From NCBI GenBank assembly GCA_030867875.1, contig JAOWCC010000936.1:11726095-11790094 (forward strand): a stretch of DNA of 64,000 nucleotides. The letters run 5' to 3'. The DNA is from Actinernus sp. WN-2022 (taxonomy: Eukaryota > Cnidaria > Anthozoa > Actiniaria > Actinernidae). The notes under the pieces are model-generated. The model did no database searches. It was not told the origin of the DNA and saw only the letters and a program-made list of their open reading frames with translations. Both the position numbers and the translations under genes were made by a program. Within the stretch, counting starts at the first letter, position 1. Each line of letters begins with the position of its first letter. Below are positions 54,241 to 64,000 of the stretch, piece by piece.

Positions 54241-55829
54241 TCGTATTTGTTTTAGCTCTTCTTTGCTGCTTGTTTCTGTGTTCTCTTGCGTCCCGCACTG
54301 GATAACCGCAGGCATTGTGATCAGAGGCCTCTCTCCCAAGACTTCATCAAATTCGTCGTAGTGCGGGCACGACTGTGGAGAGTTCCACTCTCTTTATCCC
54401 ACTGTTTCGTCTCCTTTTATATACCTTTCGCCTCCAGAATTTCCGCCAGGTAGTATCGGTTATCCCTGCTGCTGTCCTCGGTGGTTAGCCGAATTCCTGG
54501 CCACTTGAGAAAGCATCAAACGAGGGACGAGAACTGAGGCGATCGTTTGCCAAAATGGAAACATGACTGTTCTATTACGAGAGCTAGAGCGCGGTGAGGG
54601 ACAAGCAAAGGTCGCTGTCAAGTTTTGTACCCTGGAGCTAAAAGAAACATTATTTTGACGTATTTGTCAAATAATGTTTGCTTAGCAGCACTCAAATCAA
54701 GTTTTGCTAGCTAGAAACATGCTGCGACACTTTTGAAGTATAAGCGAAATGCATCGAATTTCAAGCACGAATTCCACGTGCTTGCTAAACGGGTCAGATT
54801 TCTAGCACAGCCCTAGCGCGCTGTCACCATAACAAGATAGCTAAGCACAGGAGTTCTAGCTCAAGTCTGACCACGGCCTAACTTAGCGATAAACCCATCT
54901 TTTCGGGTCGGCTAATTATAGTCAACTTGTCATTCTTCTTGCCGCCGTTGTCGGAGCAACTAACCACAGTTTGTTTGTAACCGGTAATCGTACGAAATTT
55001 GCTCTACGCAGGTAAGCGATGATTAAGCACACACATCTTCTACATGGATTCAACGGCAGCTATCTCAGATATAAATACACGTGTCCACGAATTAGGGATC
55101 TCTTACAAAATTTATTACACAGATAAGGAATAAGTATAGTTATACACTAAACACCATGCCTGCATTAGAAAGATAAAGTTTCTTTACAACTGGAACCCAT
55201 TTTAAAGCTTTAAGACAAGGTGTCGTGTGGCTTGTTTTTGTATTATTCACGTTAGCATTTAAGAAATGTCAGTACTAGTGCGGGGCGGGATATGAATTTC
55301 TCGGGTCAACAATTCCGCTACACCTCCTATAGTGGTAATCAATTATGCTCCTTGGCTCCAGGAACGACCGCGCCAACGCCACCGATTTCGGGCACTCGCA
55401 TTCAAAATGGCTACTATGAGAACGTTTAGCTGAGTTTGTTTGGGCTTCGATTCGCGTGTAGCTGTGATGTTACCGTTTTAAAATTTGTCATTTTGTGGAG
55501 CTTGTTGTGATTGCTGGAATCGATTTTCGAGATGAACTCTCCACCCTTTCTATTAATTATAAAGGGGAGAATTATTTTTAGGAAAAATTCAAAGCTAACA
55601 TAAATACTAACCAGACACAGGTTAAAGACGATATTCAAACTTTATTTTTACAGTTTGGTGTATTACATTGATAACACAGAACTATGCTTGGGATCCCTGT
55701 GGGAACGCTTGACTTGTTTTTATGGCTGTAAAAGCCCAATGAGGGTTTCTGCTGTCGAATTGATATTCTTCAAATTTCTCCATATTATCAAACATGTATA
55801 ACAGCTCTCAGTCCAGCAGAACGACTCTC
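54241..55829. other. No gene recognised
   Basis: Mixed-composition DNA, less AT-rich in 54280-54560. No motif-bearing frame, repeat array or splice-bounded exon was found. Confidence 0.4.
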
Positions 55830-56090
55830 CAGCTAGGGTATTATGTCGTAAAACATGCCTTAGCTGTGTGTTCGGAGTTAAGCCATGGTAGACGCGGAAG
55901 TGCTCAGATTTATTAGTTGTTGTGGCCCATTTCACTAGATATTTAGGCAAACATTTCATAATTCACTACGATTTTAGCCAAATATAATACAGAAGTGTTG
56001 TCATTATAGAATAAACCAGTTAGAAATCCCTTCGTAATTCATCATTTTAGCGAGAACAGAGACTTCTTAGAGGTAAACAATCATGTTAAA
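55830..56090. repeat. Dispersed repeat, copy C (inverted, empty site)
   Basis: Reverse complement of copies A and B. Around 55885-55910 it carries the uninterrupted site (complement reads TCTGAGCACTTCC) where copy B holds the 543-bp TA element. Confidence 0.88.
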
Positions 56091-56148
56091 TTTTAACCTA
56101 AATTTTTCAATGAATTCGCGCGTATTTCTTTTACTAAAAAAAAAGAGT

Positions 56149-56840
56149 TCATATATTGAAAATCAACACAACCAATCGTACAGCTGTTAATAATCCACAA
56201 GTTACCAGGCTTTTACCGGCAAATCCAGTGAGTAAAGACGGATGAACGGCTCTGGAAAAACCAGAATCATTAAAATGACCATAATCTCTTTTACATATTT
56301 TAATGTTACTCGAGAGAGTAGACAACTTATTTATAATAAGAAAACTAGAAAGATTGTCGATAAGATCATATATTAAGATATTGCCACTCATAACATGATG
56401 ATCACTAATTGAGTTAACGGAATATATTATCAATAAGAGTGGTTGAATGATCAGTTATTCTTGTAGGTTGCAGAATTTGGGGCAGAAAATGATGAGATCC
56501 TAGCAAATTAATAAAATGTTCTGTAGCAGAATGAGTTTCAAAATTAAGGAGATTAATATTGAAGTCGCCATCACAGTACAACATTTATTTTCTTTGCTAA
56601 TTTTATCAATAACGGGTTTAAATAATTTATGAAAATATCAACATTAGAATTATTTGAGTGCCTTTAAATAACACCACAAATACTAGTACTAGAAATAAGC
56701 ATTATCACAGCACAGTGAAAAGGAGTCTCGTGTCAAATAAGTTAAGACGGAACTGCTATGGATCATTAGTGCTCGCCCGCTATCGAATAAATAGCACATC
56801 TTACTTTTCTTCCCAAAATAATTGATGACATAGTCAAGTT
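56149..56840 (-). pseudogene. LINE endonuclease relic (minus strand)
   Basis: The minus-strand reading, across several frame changes, gives CDGDFNINLLNFETHSATEH, FINLLGSHHFLPQILQPTRI, TDHSTTLIDNIF and then SISDHHVMSGNILIYDL with KRDYGHFND after. GDFN and SDH are catalytic landmarks of APE-type LINE endonucleases. The RT is absent. The family differs from the 21.5-24.5 kb LINE (GDLNMD) and is closer to the RTE/CR1 style with 'RDY..FN'. Confidence 0.7.
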
Positions 56841-57120
56841 TTAAGAAATAGTCCATGTAAACACTAGGTACAATGTTATTGGTCTGATGAAATTTGCTTT
56901 CCTCACGTTAAAAAAAAATGTCTTTCATACTGACAACTTAAATGATAAATTTCTGAAATCAAATCCACTATGAAACTGTGTTATGAAACTAATTTTCTTT
57001 TGTGTGAAAATTAAACATTTCGTCTAATCAGAAGAGTCCAAAATTATAACCAATTAAAATGTTCCCCATGTTGAATTTTCGTCATATTTAAAGTTGAGAG
57101 TTTTGCCTGTTAATTTGTTG

Positions 57121-57261
57121 CCCCATTTCATACCACGTGATAGTTCTCAAGAGGATTCAGTGCTTTGTTTGGCAATTATAGAAATTGGTAGCTTTCCTCT
57201 CGGGATACACAAAAACAAAAACGCATTACTCAAGGGAAAAGTCACGTGGTCTGAAATGGGG
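57121..57261. repeat. Inverted-repeat segment
   Basis: CCCCATTTCATACCACGTGA (57121-57140) pairs with TCACGTGGTCTGAAATGGGG (57242-57261) with one mismatch, enclosing about 100 bp. The + frame 57094-57309 spans it and is probably not a gene. Confidence 0.75.
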
Positions 57262-58050
57262 AAAGCTGAAAGAGTCTATTCAAATTTGTTAAAAAAACTG
57301 ATAAAATGATTATTCTTCAAGTTTTGCTAGATTTTGATGTTTAAGCCAATGATGGACGATTGAAACAATGCCAATTAGAACCTTTCTACATTCCGTGCAT
57401 TAGATATGCCCACCTCATATCAAACAATTTATTGAGAAAAGTGTCGTTCCTGAGAGCTCCCTGTGATATTCCATATATGGTCAATATATTCCATATTTGG
57501 AAAGCAGGACGGATCGTCGAATACTAGAACACGTTCAGGAAGTGTAGCGAGCCGGCAGAAGAGAGGCGGATAAAACGTAGGCTACAGGAAGTGCGATTAA
57601 AAACATCGATAGCCAAATTTGAAAAGGATGAGCGTATGCATCACTAGCATCTAGTCAGGCCCAAATATTAATCTGAACGACAACAATTGTTTGATATGCA
57701 TGCGCGGGCGATTGCTTAAAGTACCCCTAACGCCATTTTAGTTTTATTTATTTCCAAAGTCTAGCCGATGAAATTTGAGGAGGAAAGAAAAAAAAAAGTT
57801 AAAGCGGTGTAATTCCTGATTTTGAAATCGTGATTGAAGTCCCGCACATTTTTGTTTCACCACCGTGCAGTTTGAGGTCTTGGTCGAGTGACGTAAGATC
57901 AAGCAAAAGCCATTGTCCACTAGCACTTGTACATGTTGTAGTTGTCATTGCAATCGCCGTCCTATTTTAAAAGAGATTGTCTGATGAAAAGCAAAATGCA
58001 ACAAGCCAAGAGCGAAAAAGATGTCGCTACTTTGTTCTATAAACCAATTA

Positions 58051-58310
58051 GGCCCTTTACAGCTAACAAATGATGTGGTTGTACTTGAGAGCAAACAAAT
58101 ATCTTACATCATTTTTTCAAAGGCCTTGTACGACATCGGTAGTGTTATTTGCAAAACCTGTTTGTAAGTGCTATTTTCCTCCTCCAATCGATTGTCGATC
58201 TTTCTAAAACAGCTCTCCAGCATCCATGACAACGCCTTCCCCATGGGGATCACGAGTTCATTCGTTAATAAAGTATTATATTAACACGTGACTGTTAGCT
58301 GCAAAGGGCC
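58051..58310. mobile_element. 260-bp TA-flanked MITE
   Basis: The ends GGCCCTTTACAGCTAACA and TGTTAGCTGCAAAGGGCC are inverted repeats with one mismatch, flanked by TA (58049-58050, 58311-58312). No ORF. Confidence 0.75.
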
Positions 58311-58312
58311 TA

Positions 58313-60283
58313 TTGCGCGGCACCGCCGCAGGTGTATGCTATTTGAACCATTTTTTAGAAATATGTGTTATATTGTCAAATAGCATATTTCCCAGCCTTT
58401 CGCCAGATTAAATATTGCTATTTCAAATAGTCTTACACCTACGCGACAGGACCGAATGGGAATGTGGGTGACTGGATACTGAGCAGTTCTGATGAAACAC
58501 TATAAATTCGCTATCTTTGTCATTGTTAAATGAAATACTCTAGAAATTGATAACTATGTGGTTATCATGTGTCTTAACACCTTAGGTTTGGTATTTTGGT
58601 GCTTTTATTAAGGCTGATAAAATTAACAGAGAAATCAAAATGGGCCGGTCACATTGCATTTTTTTAAAGTAGTAATTTCTTGATTATCTGATTAAACTTC
58701 TGGTTGTTTCTAAAACTCCGTTTGGAATGGGCTATAATCACAGTTAGGCCATCTCGGATAAAACAATGGTTCTGCCCCCGGTAGTCTCGCACTAGTTGTT
58801 TCAGAACGAGTTTACCGGAGGAAAACAAAGGTTTTAAGCTCCTGGGACTCAACATGGCCGCCGCAGTAATTGGTTGTTACGCTGGTGCGGCAACTCGGCA
58901 ATACAATTGTGTTAAATTGTCCAGGAACAGTTTTTGCTTTTGTTACGAAATGCAGTCTTAAAATGCAGACTGCCCTTTTTTTTTCTATCGTGTACCAAAG
59001 TTGATCAATGCTGACCTGTATTGCTAACCATGTGGGTCGGAGACGCGTTGATCGACCGATAAAGGAAAGGCATGCGTATCAACGTTACATATTTATTTTA
59101 CATAATAATTACTAAACAAGGAATATGAAATTAACTCGATATTCTATCGGTCCAATTTAAGTACCTCATAATTTCATGATTCTTGTTTGTGTTCTAATAC
59201 CTTTTGTACTTATACTTAGTAGTAATCAATGGTCAAGCTAAAAATGGTCGACATTTTGCCATTGTGGAACAGGTCACGTGACCTGTTTTCTATATTTCCG
59301 CCTTAACAATTTATCAGGGTCAACACAACGACGGGAGAAAAATAGAATGATATTTGAAGTGTCAAGGCGGTATTCTACAGGTACCTGCAGTTTGCCTTCG
59401 ATCATTTTCTTATGCGAACTAAGAGGAAAAAGTAGTCGAGGAATATAAACGTTTTTTACGCGAGTCTTCATGCTGACTTTGTAAGCAGGCTTTACTTCGT
59501 TTCAGATTTCCAACGTCGATTATTTATTCTTTATATATTATTTTGTCCCTACCGAACCAACATCACGAGAGAGAGGGCGATGGTATAAAACAAAACATTT
59601 TATGCGGATGACCTTAGTTTTGTAGATTTTCTCACATGACCAGTTCCACGTATCACTCGCGAAAACGGAAGTGCAATTATTTTCGGGCAGGAAATGTTTA
59701 ATTACTCGGGCTGCCTGTGGCAGGCACGAGTCTAAATCTGCAGGCCGTTTTTTTTTTAGTTTCACGCAGCAAAATGTCTGCGCATGCGTTAAATTATGCA
59801 TTAATTGTATGCGCGCACTCGTGGCACTAATAGATTTCTCTCCAGTGCAATTCTGCGGACGCATATAGCGAAATATAGCGATTTACTAGCAAATATATAT
59901 ACTGTGGTTGAGCAGTTATGGGTTACTATCCTCCATCGAAGTCTGAAGACATCTGAACTCCTGAACTGTGAGAGCAACACTGTCGCTCGCCAACACGAAG
60001 CCAGAAATATCCCGGAGAAATACACACTCAGCACAGAATAATTTATGATGACCCAAGCAATATTCAACTCTCAAGGTAAACTTAAAAAAGAAACCTCTCA
60101 CGGCCGAGATTTTGGTTCGAGAAATTAAAGGCTTCCAACAATTCCCTTTATAGTTCTGTAATATAATGAGCAGACTGAAGTTTTGGGAATGAGGGTAAAG
60201 CTTTTAATTAGAGATCCAACAGGCATTTCAGTAAATAATCTTTAATCCAACAAATACCAATATGGACTCGTAATGGCTCATCA
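58313..60283. other. No gene recognised
   Basis: Includes a 14-bp palindrome AGGTCACGTGACCT at about 59269-59282, centred on an E-box CACGTG, and two short CpG-bearing stretches. Open frames at 59538-60101 on both strands mirror each other and none has a known motif. Confidence 0.4.
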
Positions 60284-60590
60284 TCAGGAGCCCATTACTA
60301 GGAGCGTACCTATGTTATGGGTAGCGCCCACAGCACAGTAGACGTTGTGGCTATTTATAGTCGCGAAGTTCTGGTATGCGATTACGTTGTCTTTTGTTCT
60401 CTTGCGCTTTAGTATTTTTAGCAGTTTGAACCGTGTTAATTACAATTTTTCCGTTCAACCCGATTGGCTAAAAGTGACGGCCTTTGTTTCTTCTCGCGGG
60501 AAACACAAAGCTAAAAATAGCTACATCGTCTGGTCTGCTGTTGGACAGACCTAATCTGGGAGATGCACGCTCCTGGTAATGGGCTCCTGC
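60284..60590. repeat. Element bounded by 25-bp inverted repeats
   Basis: ATCAGGAGCCCATTACTAGG (60284 on) and CCTGGTAATGGGCTCCTGCT (to about 60590) are inverted. The left flank carries a tandem TCATCATC. The intervening 260 bp has a short frame without motifs. Possibly a MITE or two converging retroelement ends. Confidence 0.55.
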
Positions 60591-60773
60591 TCATCACGTA
60601 TAGCAAGAACATCAGATAACGTTACACAGAGGCACACAAATTGACATAGCTCCATCACAGGATGGACAGGATACAACTTATAATATGGTACAAATATAAA
60701 CATACATTTGAGACAATCATCTAATAGTACTCGGAACCTGCAGTATAACAGAACAGCAGACTTAACTGTAAAC

Positions 60774-61026
60774 GTGTGTTACATGAATAAGTAGTGTTTA
60801 AATTAAAAGGTCAACTTCTTTAATTTACATACGAGAAAAACAAATATTATTTAATTACTAGGGAAGCAGAGAATGAAAGTCACCGCGCTACCGGCCACTC
60901 CTAAAGACTGTTAAATCCAGCTAATAATTCTTCCCTTTGGTTATTACTAAGAGGATTTCAAATGAAAGTGTATTTCATCTTCAATCTCATGTGACCCGAG
61001 TGAAAGCTCAGATGGGCTCTTGTTAT
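60774..61026 (+). repeat. Second copy of the 3' end found at 10793-11038
   Basis: Same end point (GATGGGCTCTTGTT) with an internal 20-bp difference near 60812-60832. It lacks the ORF-bearing 5' part and looks like a 5'-truncated copy, which favours retrotransposition. Confidence 0.9.
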
Positions 61027-62000
61027 AATCAGGTTAAACATTATATTAGTAGTTAGCTCATGTACGACTTAAGTTCGTGGAATAACTACACACGTGCACC
61101 CCTATGGAAATAATATGACATTACTCTACATGCATATATATATAAATGTACATCAAAATATATCTAACATCTTTACTCAGTTATATATTCTGACAAGTTT
61201 TTTTTTAGCAAAGCCATTCCATTTTTCATATATATTTTACATATATTTATATATATTTTGAGGGGGTCACAGTTGCTGCATCTGGCTGTAGGCTTTTTGA
61301 AACGAACATGAGAAAATAACAATAACAACCCTGGTAGTCAATACTTGTATGAAACAAAATACCACCAATTTCTTAAAGAAACACAGGACTAAAAACATTT
61401 CATGTAAGTCTACTCGTCTCTGAAACAATCTCGAACCGTCCTACAGGAATATGACCACGCACATGTAGTAATTTTAGAAAAAATGACATAATAAGCTGAA
61501 GTACTGAAACAGGATGCTACTTTAGACCAATTTAACACTTCTAGAACCTACTTTTAGCTCATCATCATTAAGTATACATATTGAAGGAAGTACACGTTAA
61601 ATTTAACGCAAAAAAACGATATCATGAAATTCCCGGGTTGGGCAATGAATTATCTTTGAATCCCATAGGATTTACGAAAATAGTTTGAACAGAATGGACT
61701 TCTGGTTTGCAAGTCTTGCTAAAATTCCCGCCACGCGCCAGAAACCCATTGTGCGGTAAACTAAAGAGCGAATCGGAATCAAGCTAAAATAGCACTGAAA
61801 CCCACACGATGTTCAACTTCAACTCACAGCATTTGGTTTTTCCGACATCAAAACCGCATTTTCGTGCATGAAAGTACCTGTATTTTATTTAGATACACTT
61901 AATTTCAATCTAATCTTTATCAAGGAAGCGAAAGTGCATTAACTGGAGACACAATTGTGAATGTTTGTGAAAGACTTAGAAACTCGGCGGCCTGTTGAAT
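61027..62000. other. No gene recognised
   Basis: TATA-rich at 61130-61260. No supported frame. Confidence 0.4.
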
Positions 62001-62263
62001 CAGGGGCGTAGGGGGCCCAATCCCCCTTTCGTTAAAAAAATAATAATTAAAAGTAGCGTCACAGTAACGCATCTAATAAGCTAAGTGATTTACCTGGAGT
62101 CAGTGAACAATCCGACAGTCTTACTGGAAAAAGTTGTTGACTGAAAACTGAGACGTACCTGAATAGACGAGATTGATGCGTAAGACCGCGTTCTCTATGT
62201 AAGGGGAGGATTTGATGATAAGTGGTGGAGTGGGCCCCTATGCAAAATGCCGACTACGCCCCT
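62001..62263. mobile_element. 263-bp hAT-like MITE
   Basis: The ends CAGGGGCGTAG and CTACGCCCCTG are perfect 11-bp inverted repeats of the classic animal hAT type, and GGGCCC lies 12-16 bp inside each end. Flanks share TGAAT, but an exact 8-bp duplication is not seen. Confidence 0.75.
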
Positions 62264-62880
62264 GTGAATCACTTGCTAAGTGGCGGATGGCGATAAGTGA
62301 AAATGTAAAACCTGACAAAAAGAGTTGTACAAGTATACGAACAAAATTGTAAGTAAAAAAGTGTTCCTTACTTTATCATCATATTACCAAATTTCTCAGT
62401 CTCACAATATATAAATAAGCTTTTTTATACTGTTGAATGTTGTGTTCAGTTCACTCGATCGTTTCAAAAATATTCCTTGAAATTGTACCACGATTTTAGA
62501 AGCGTTTTGTAGCCGTGTTCTTTGAAGGCTTCTGTGTGTGAATACTACATGAATTAAATCAGCAAACCCACAAAGCCACAGCTTTTCCTACAAAATCACA
62601 CATTTTTGCTGCAGTGTAGTTGTTGTTGTCGATTCCTTGGAGTCGGACAGCGCCAAAACGTATCATTTCTCGTTAAAAACGGATCGAAAAGAAGATAGAT
62701 AATTTTCACGTTCTTCACTACTGTTAACTTGGTAAATATCCTGGTTTTGAAGTTAACATGATTTTGTCTCTTTTCGCGATAATAAAAATAAACAAAATAT
62801 TTACGCGAAGGCTTCCTGTACATCGTTCAATACAGCTTTTCAAACCGTTGAATTCCACAAAATATTCAACCCTTCGTACG

Positions 62881-62911
62881 AAGGGGTTGGGGTTAGGTTT
62901 AGGGTTAGCCA
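62881..62911 (+). repeat. Short telomere-like tract
   Basis: GGGGTTGGGGTTAGGTTTAG then GGTTAG: four degenerate copies of the animal telomere hexamer, about 45 bp before the start of LINE coding sequence. Confidence 0.6.
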
Positions 62912-62951
62912 ATCAGCACGCGAGTTTGAGTCGTGCTATGGGATTATATAT

Positions 62952-63950
62952 ATGGCAGACATTGTATCTCCATCACTTACGTGCATTTTCAATCAATCGA
63001 CTCGAAATGGAATTTTTCCAACGGAGTGGAAGTCAGCCAAGGTGACACCCATCTTTAAAAAAGGTGTTAGGTCAGAGACCAATATCTGTAATACCGCCAG
63101 TAGACAAGATTTTCGAAAAAGCGATTTACGACAACTTATGCGAATACCTAAATGCCAATGAATTACTGAGCAATTGTCAGTCGCAATTTAGATCTATGCA
63201 TAGCACTCTAATGGCTGTTTTAGAAGCCACTAACTGCTGGTCTGTAAACACTGAGAATGGGTTGCTCATTGGAATAGTTTTTATTGATTTGCAAAAAGCG
63301 TTTGACACCAATGATCATCCCATTCTACTACGGAAACTTACGAACTATGGAATTAATGTGGATTCCCTTAGGTGGTTTGAATCATACTTAGCAAACCGCC
63401 ACAAGAGGTGTAGAGTCATGGCCATACGTCAGATGAATGTCGAATCACCTGTGGGGTCCCTCATAGCTCGATTCTCGGCCCTTTACTCTTTCTGATATAC
63501 ATTAACGACTTACCAAATTGTCTGAGAAAGGCGAAACCAAGAATGTATGCCGATGATACAAACATCAGCCTTGCCGCATCAAATCCAACTACTCTAGAGA
63601 ATGAGATGAACAATGAACTGGCAAACTTAAATCAATGGCTCATAGCCAATAAGTTAAGTCTAAACGTCGTTAAGACGGAATTTATGTTATTAGGCTCTCG
63701 CCAAAGATTACAGACCAGTAGTGACTACCAAATAAACTTGCAAATTAAGGGTAACATATTTAAAAAGGTTGACAACATTAAATCACTTGGGGTCCTCATA
63801 GATGAAAACCTGACCTGGAAGGTACATATAAACCACACTTCAAAGAAGATATCTTCCGGGATAGCTAGGTGCCCTGAAACGCCTTAGACCATTTGTATCA
63901 ACCGAAACTGCTATTAAGATTTATGATTCGCTGATTAGCACGTCGGGCAG
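62952..63950 (+). pseudogene. LINE reverse transcriptase relic (CR1/L2-like)
   Basis: The + strand gives FNQSTRNGIFPTEWKSAKVT with PIFKKG (first frame). Then RPISVIPPVDKIFEKAIYDN, QSQFRSMHSTLMAVLE and VFIDLQKAFDTNDHPILLRK (palm motif A, D preserved), LRWFESYLANRHKRC. After a shift near 63435 come SSILGPLLFLIYINDLPN and MYADDTNISLA (YADD, motif C), NKLSLNVVKTEFMLLGS and NIKSLGVLIDENLTWKVHI. Another shift near 63868 leads to LKRLRPFVSTETAIKIYDSL. Two or three frameshifts inactivate it. The endonuclease is absent, so it is 5' truncated. Resemblance fades at about 63940. Confidence 0.85.
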
Positions 63951-64000
63951 AAAGAACGTCAAAATCGGCATCAGTGAGCGTGGACAAATAATTAAAATTA

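Noticed and set aside
54041..54339. Tyr/Ile-repeat ORFs
   Set aside because: Translation of a TATAGA microsatellite.
57094..57309. 71-codon + strand ORF
   Set aside because: It spans an inverted repeat and has no motif or splice support.
59538..60101. Overlapping ORFs on both strands as a possible gene
   Set aside because: Mirror-image frames without motifs, codon signal or exon borders.

Overview
The window reads as intron-rich, AT-rich, repeat-dense DNA of an animal. The best guess is an anthozoan cnidarian, probably a stony coral. That guess is an inference from the mixture of CR1/L2-like LINEs, Penelope-like elements, DIRS-like retroelements, Mutator-like and TA/TTAA elements, plus an extracellular discoidin module. 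No bacterial operons, phage genes, rRNA or convincing tRNA genes are visible.

Only one host protein module can be defended with splice evidence: an F5/8 type C (discoidin) domain on the + strand. It is split over two exons, 20048-20364 and 43750-43894, separated by a 23,385-bp GT-AG intron. The boundaries have phases 1/0/1, so the whole domain is a symmetric class 1-1 module, as expected for a shuffled extracellular domain. Other exons of this gene were not found and probably lie outside the window. If so, nearly everything else here is intronic.

Layout: 1-321 is a 33-bp tandem array. 540-2202 holds small MITEs. 3162-4195 is a Mutator-like foldback element with a 9-bp target duplication. 4741-6414 is a 1.7-kb long-TIR element containing LINE debris. 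7634-8540 is a 43-bp array sharing its core motif, inverted, with the first array. 8890-11545 is a LINE relic interrupted by a 1.75-kb element. 11991-14871 is a 2.9-kb long-TIR transposon inserted in another LINE relic; it carries a broken gene resembling the N-terminal part of transposon-associated HECT-type proteins, a nested hairpin and a 38-bp minisatellite. 15210-16345 is a basic ORF interrupted by a Penelope-like GIY-YIG fragment.

The 23-kb discoidin intron holds a decayed minus-strand LINE (21560-24483) and a decayed DIRS-like element between direct repeats (24850-28617). It also holds a PHD-finger ORF of LINE type, an 8-bp microsatellite, several diverged tandem and foldback repeats, a Harbinger-like fragment and a GC-rich coiled-coil pseudogene. 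Downstream of the second exon come a LINE 3' end (44690-45385), a three-copy dispersed repeat with a datable TA-element insertion (48178-48720), and a second Mutator-like element (51514-52092). Penelope and LINE fragments and small MITEs follow, and a frameshifted LINE reverse transcriptase runs to the end (62952-63950).

The genes do not form a pathway. The biological interest lies in nested insertions whose order can be read from interrupted reading frames and target duplications, and in the TIR-borne gene structure at 12-14.4 kb. Functional names rest on protein-level resemblance read by eye; no database search was run.
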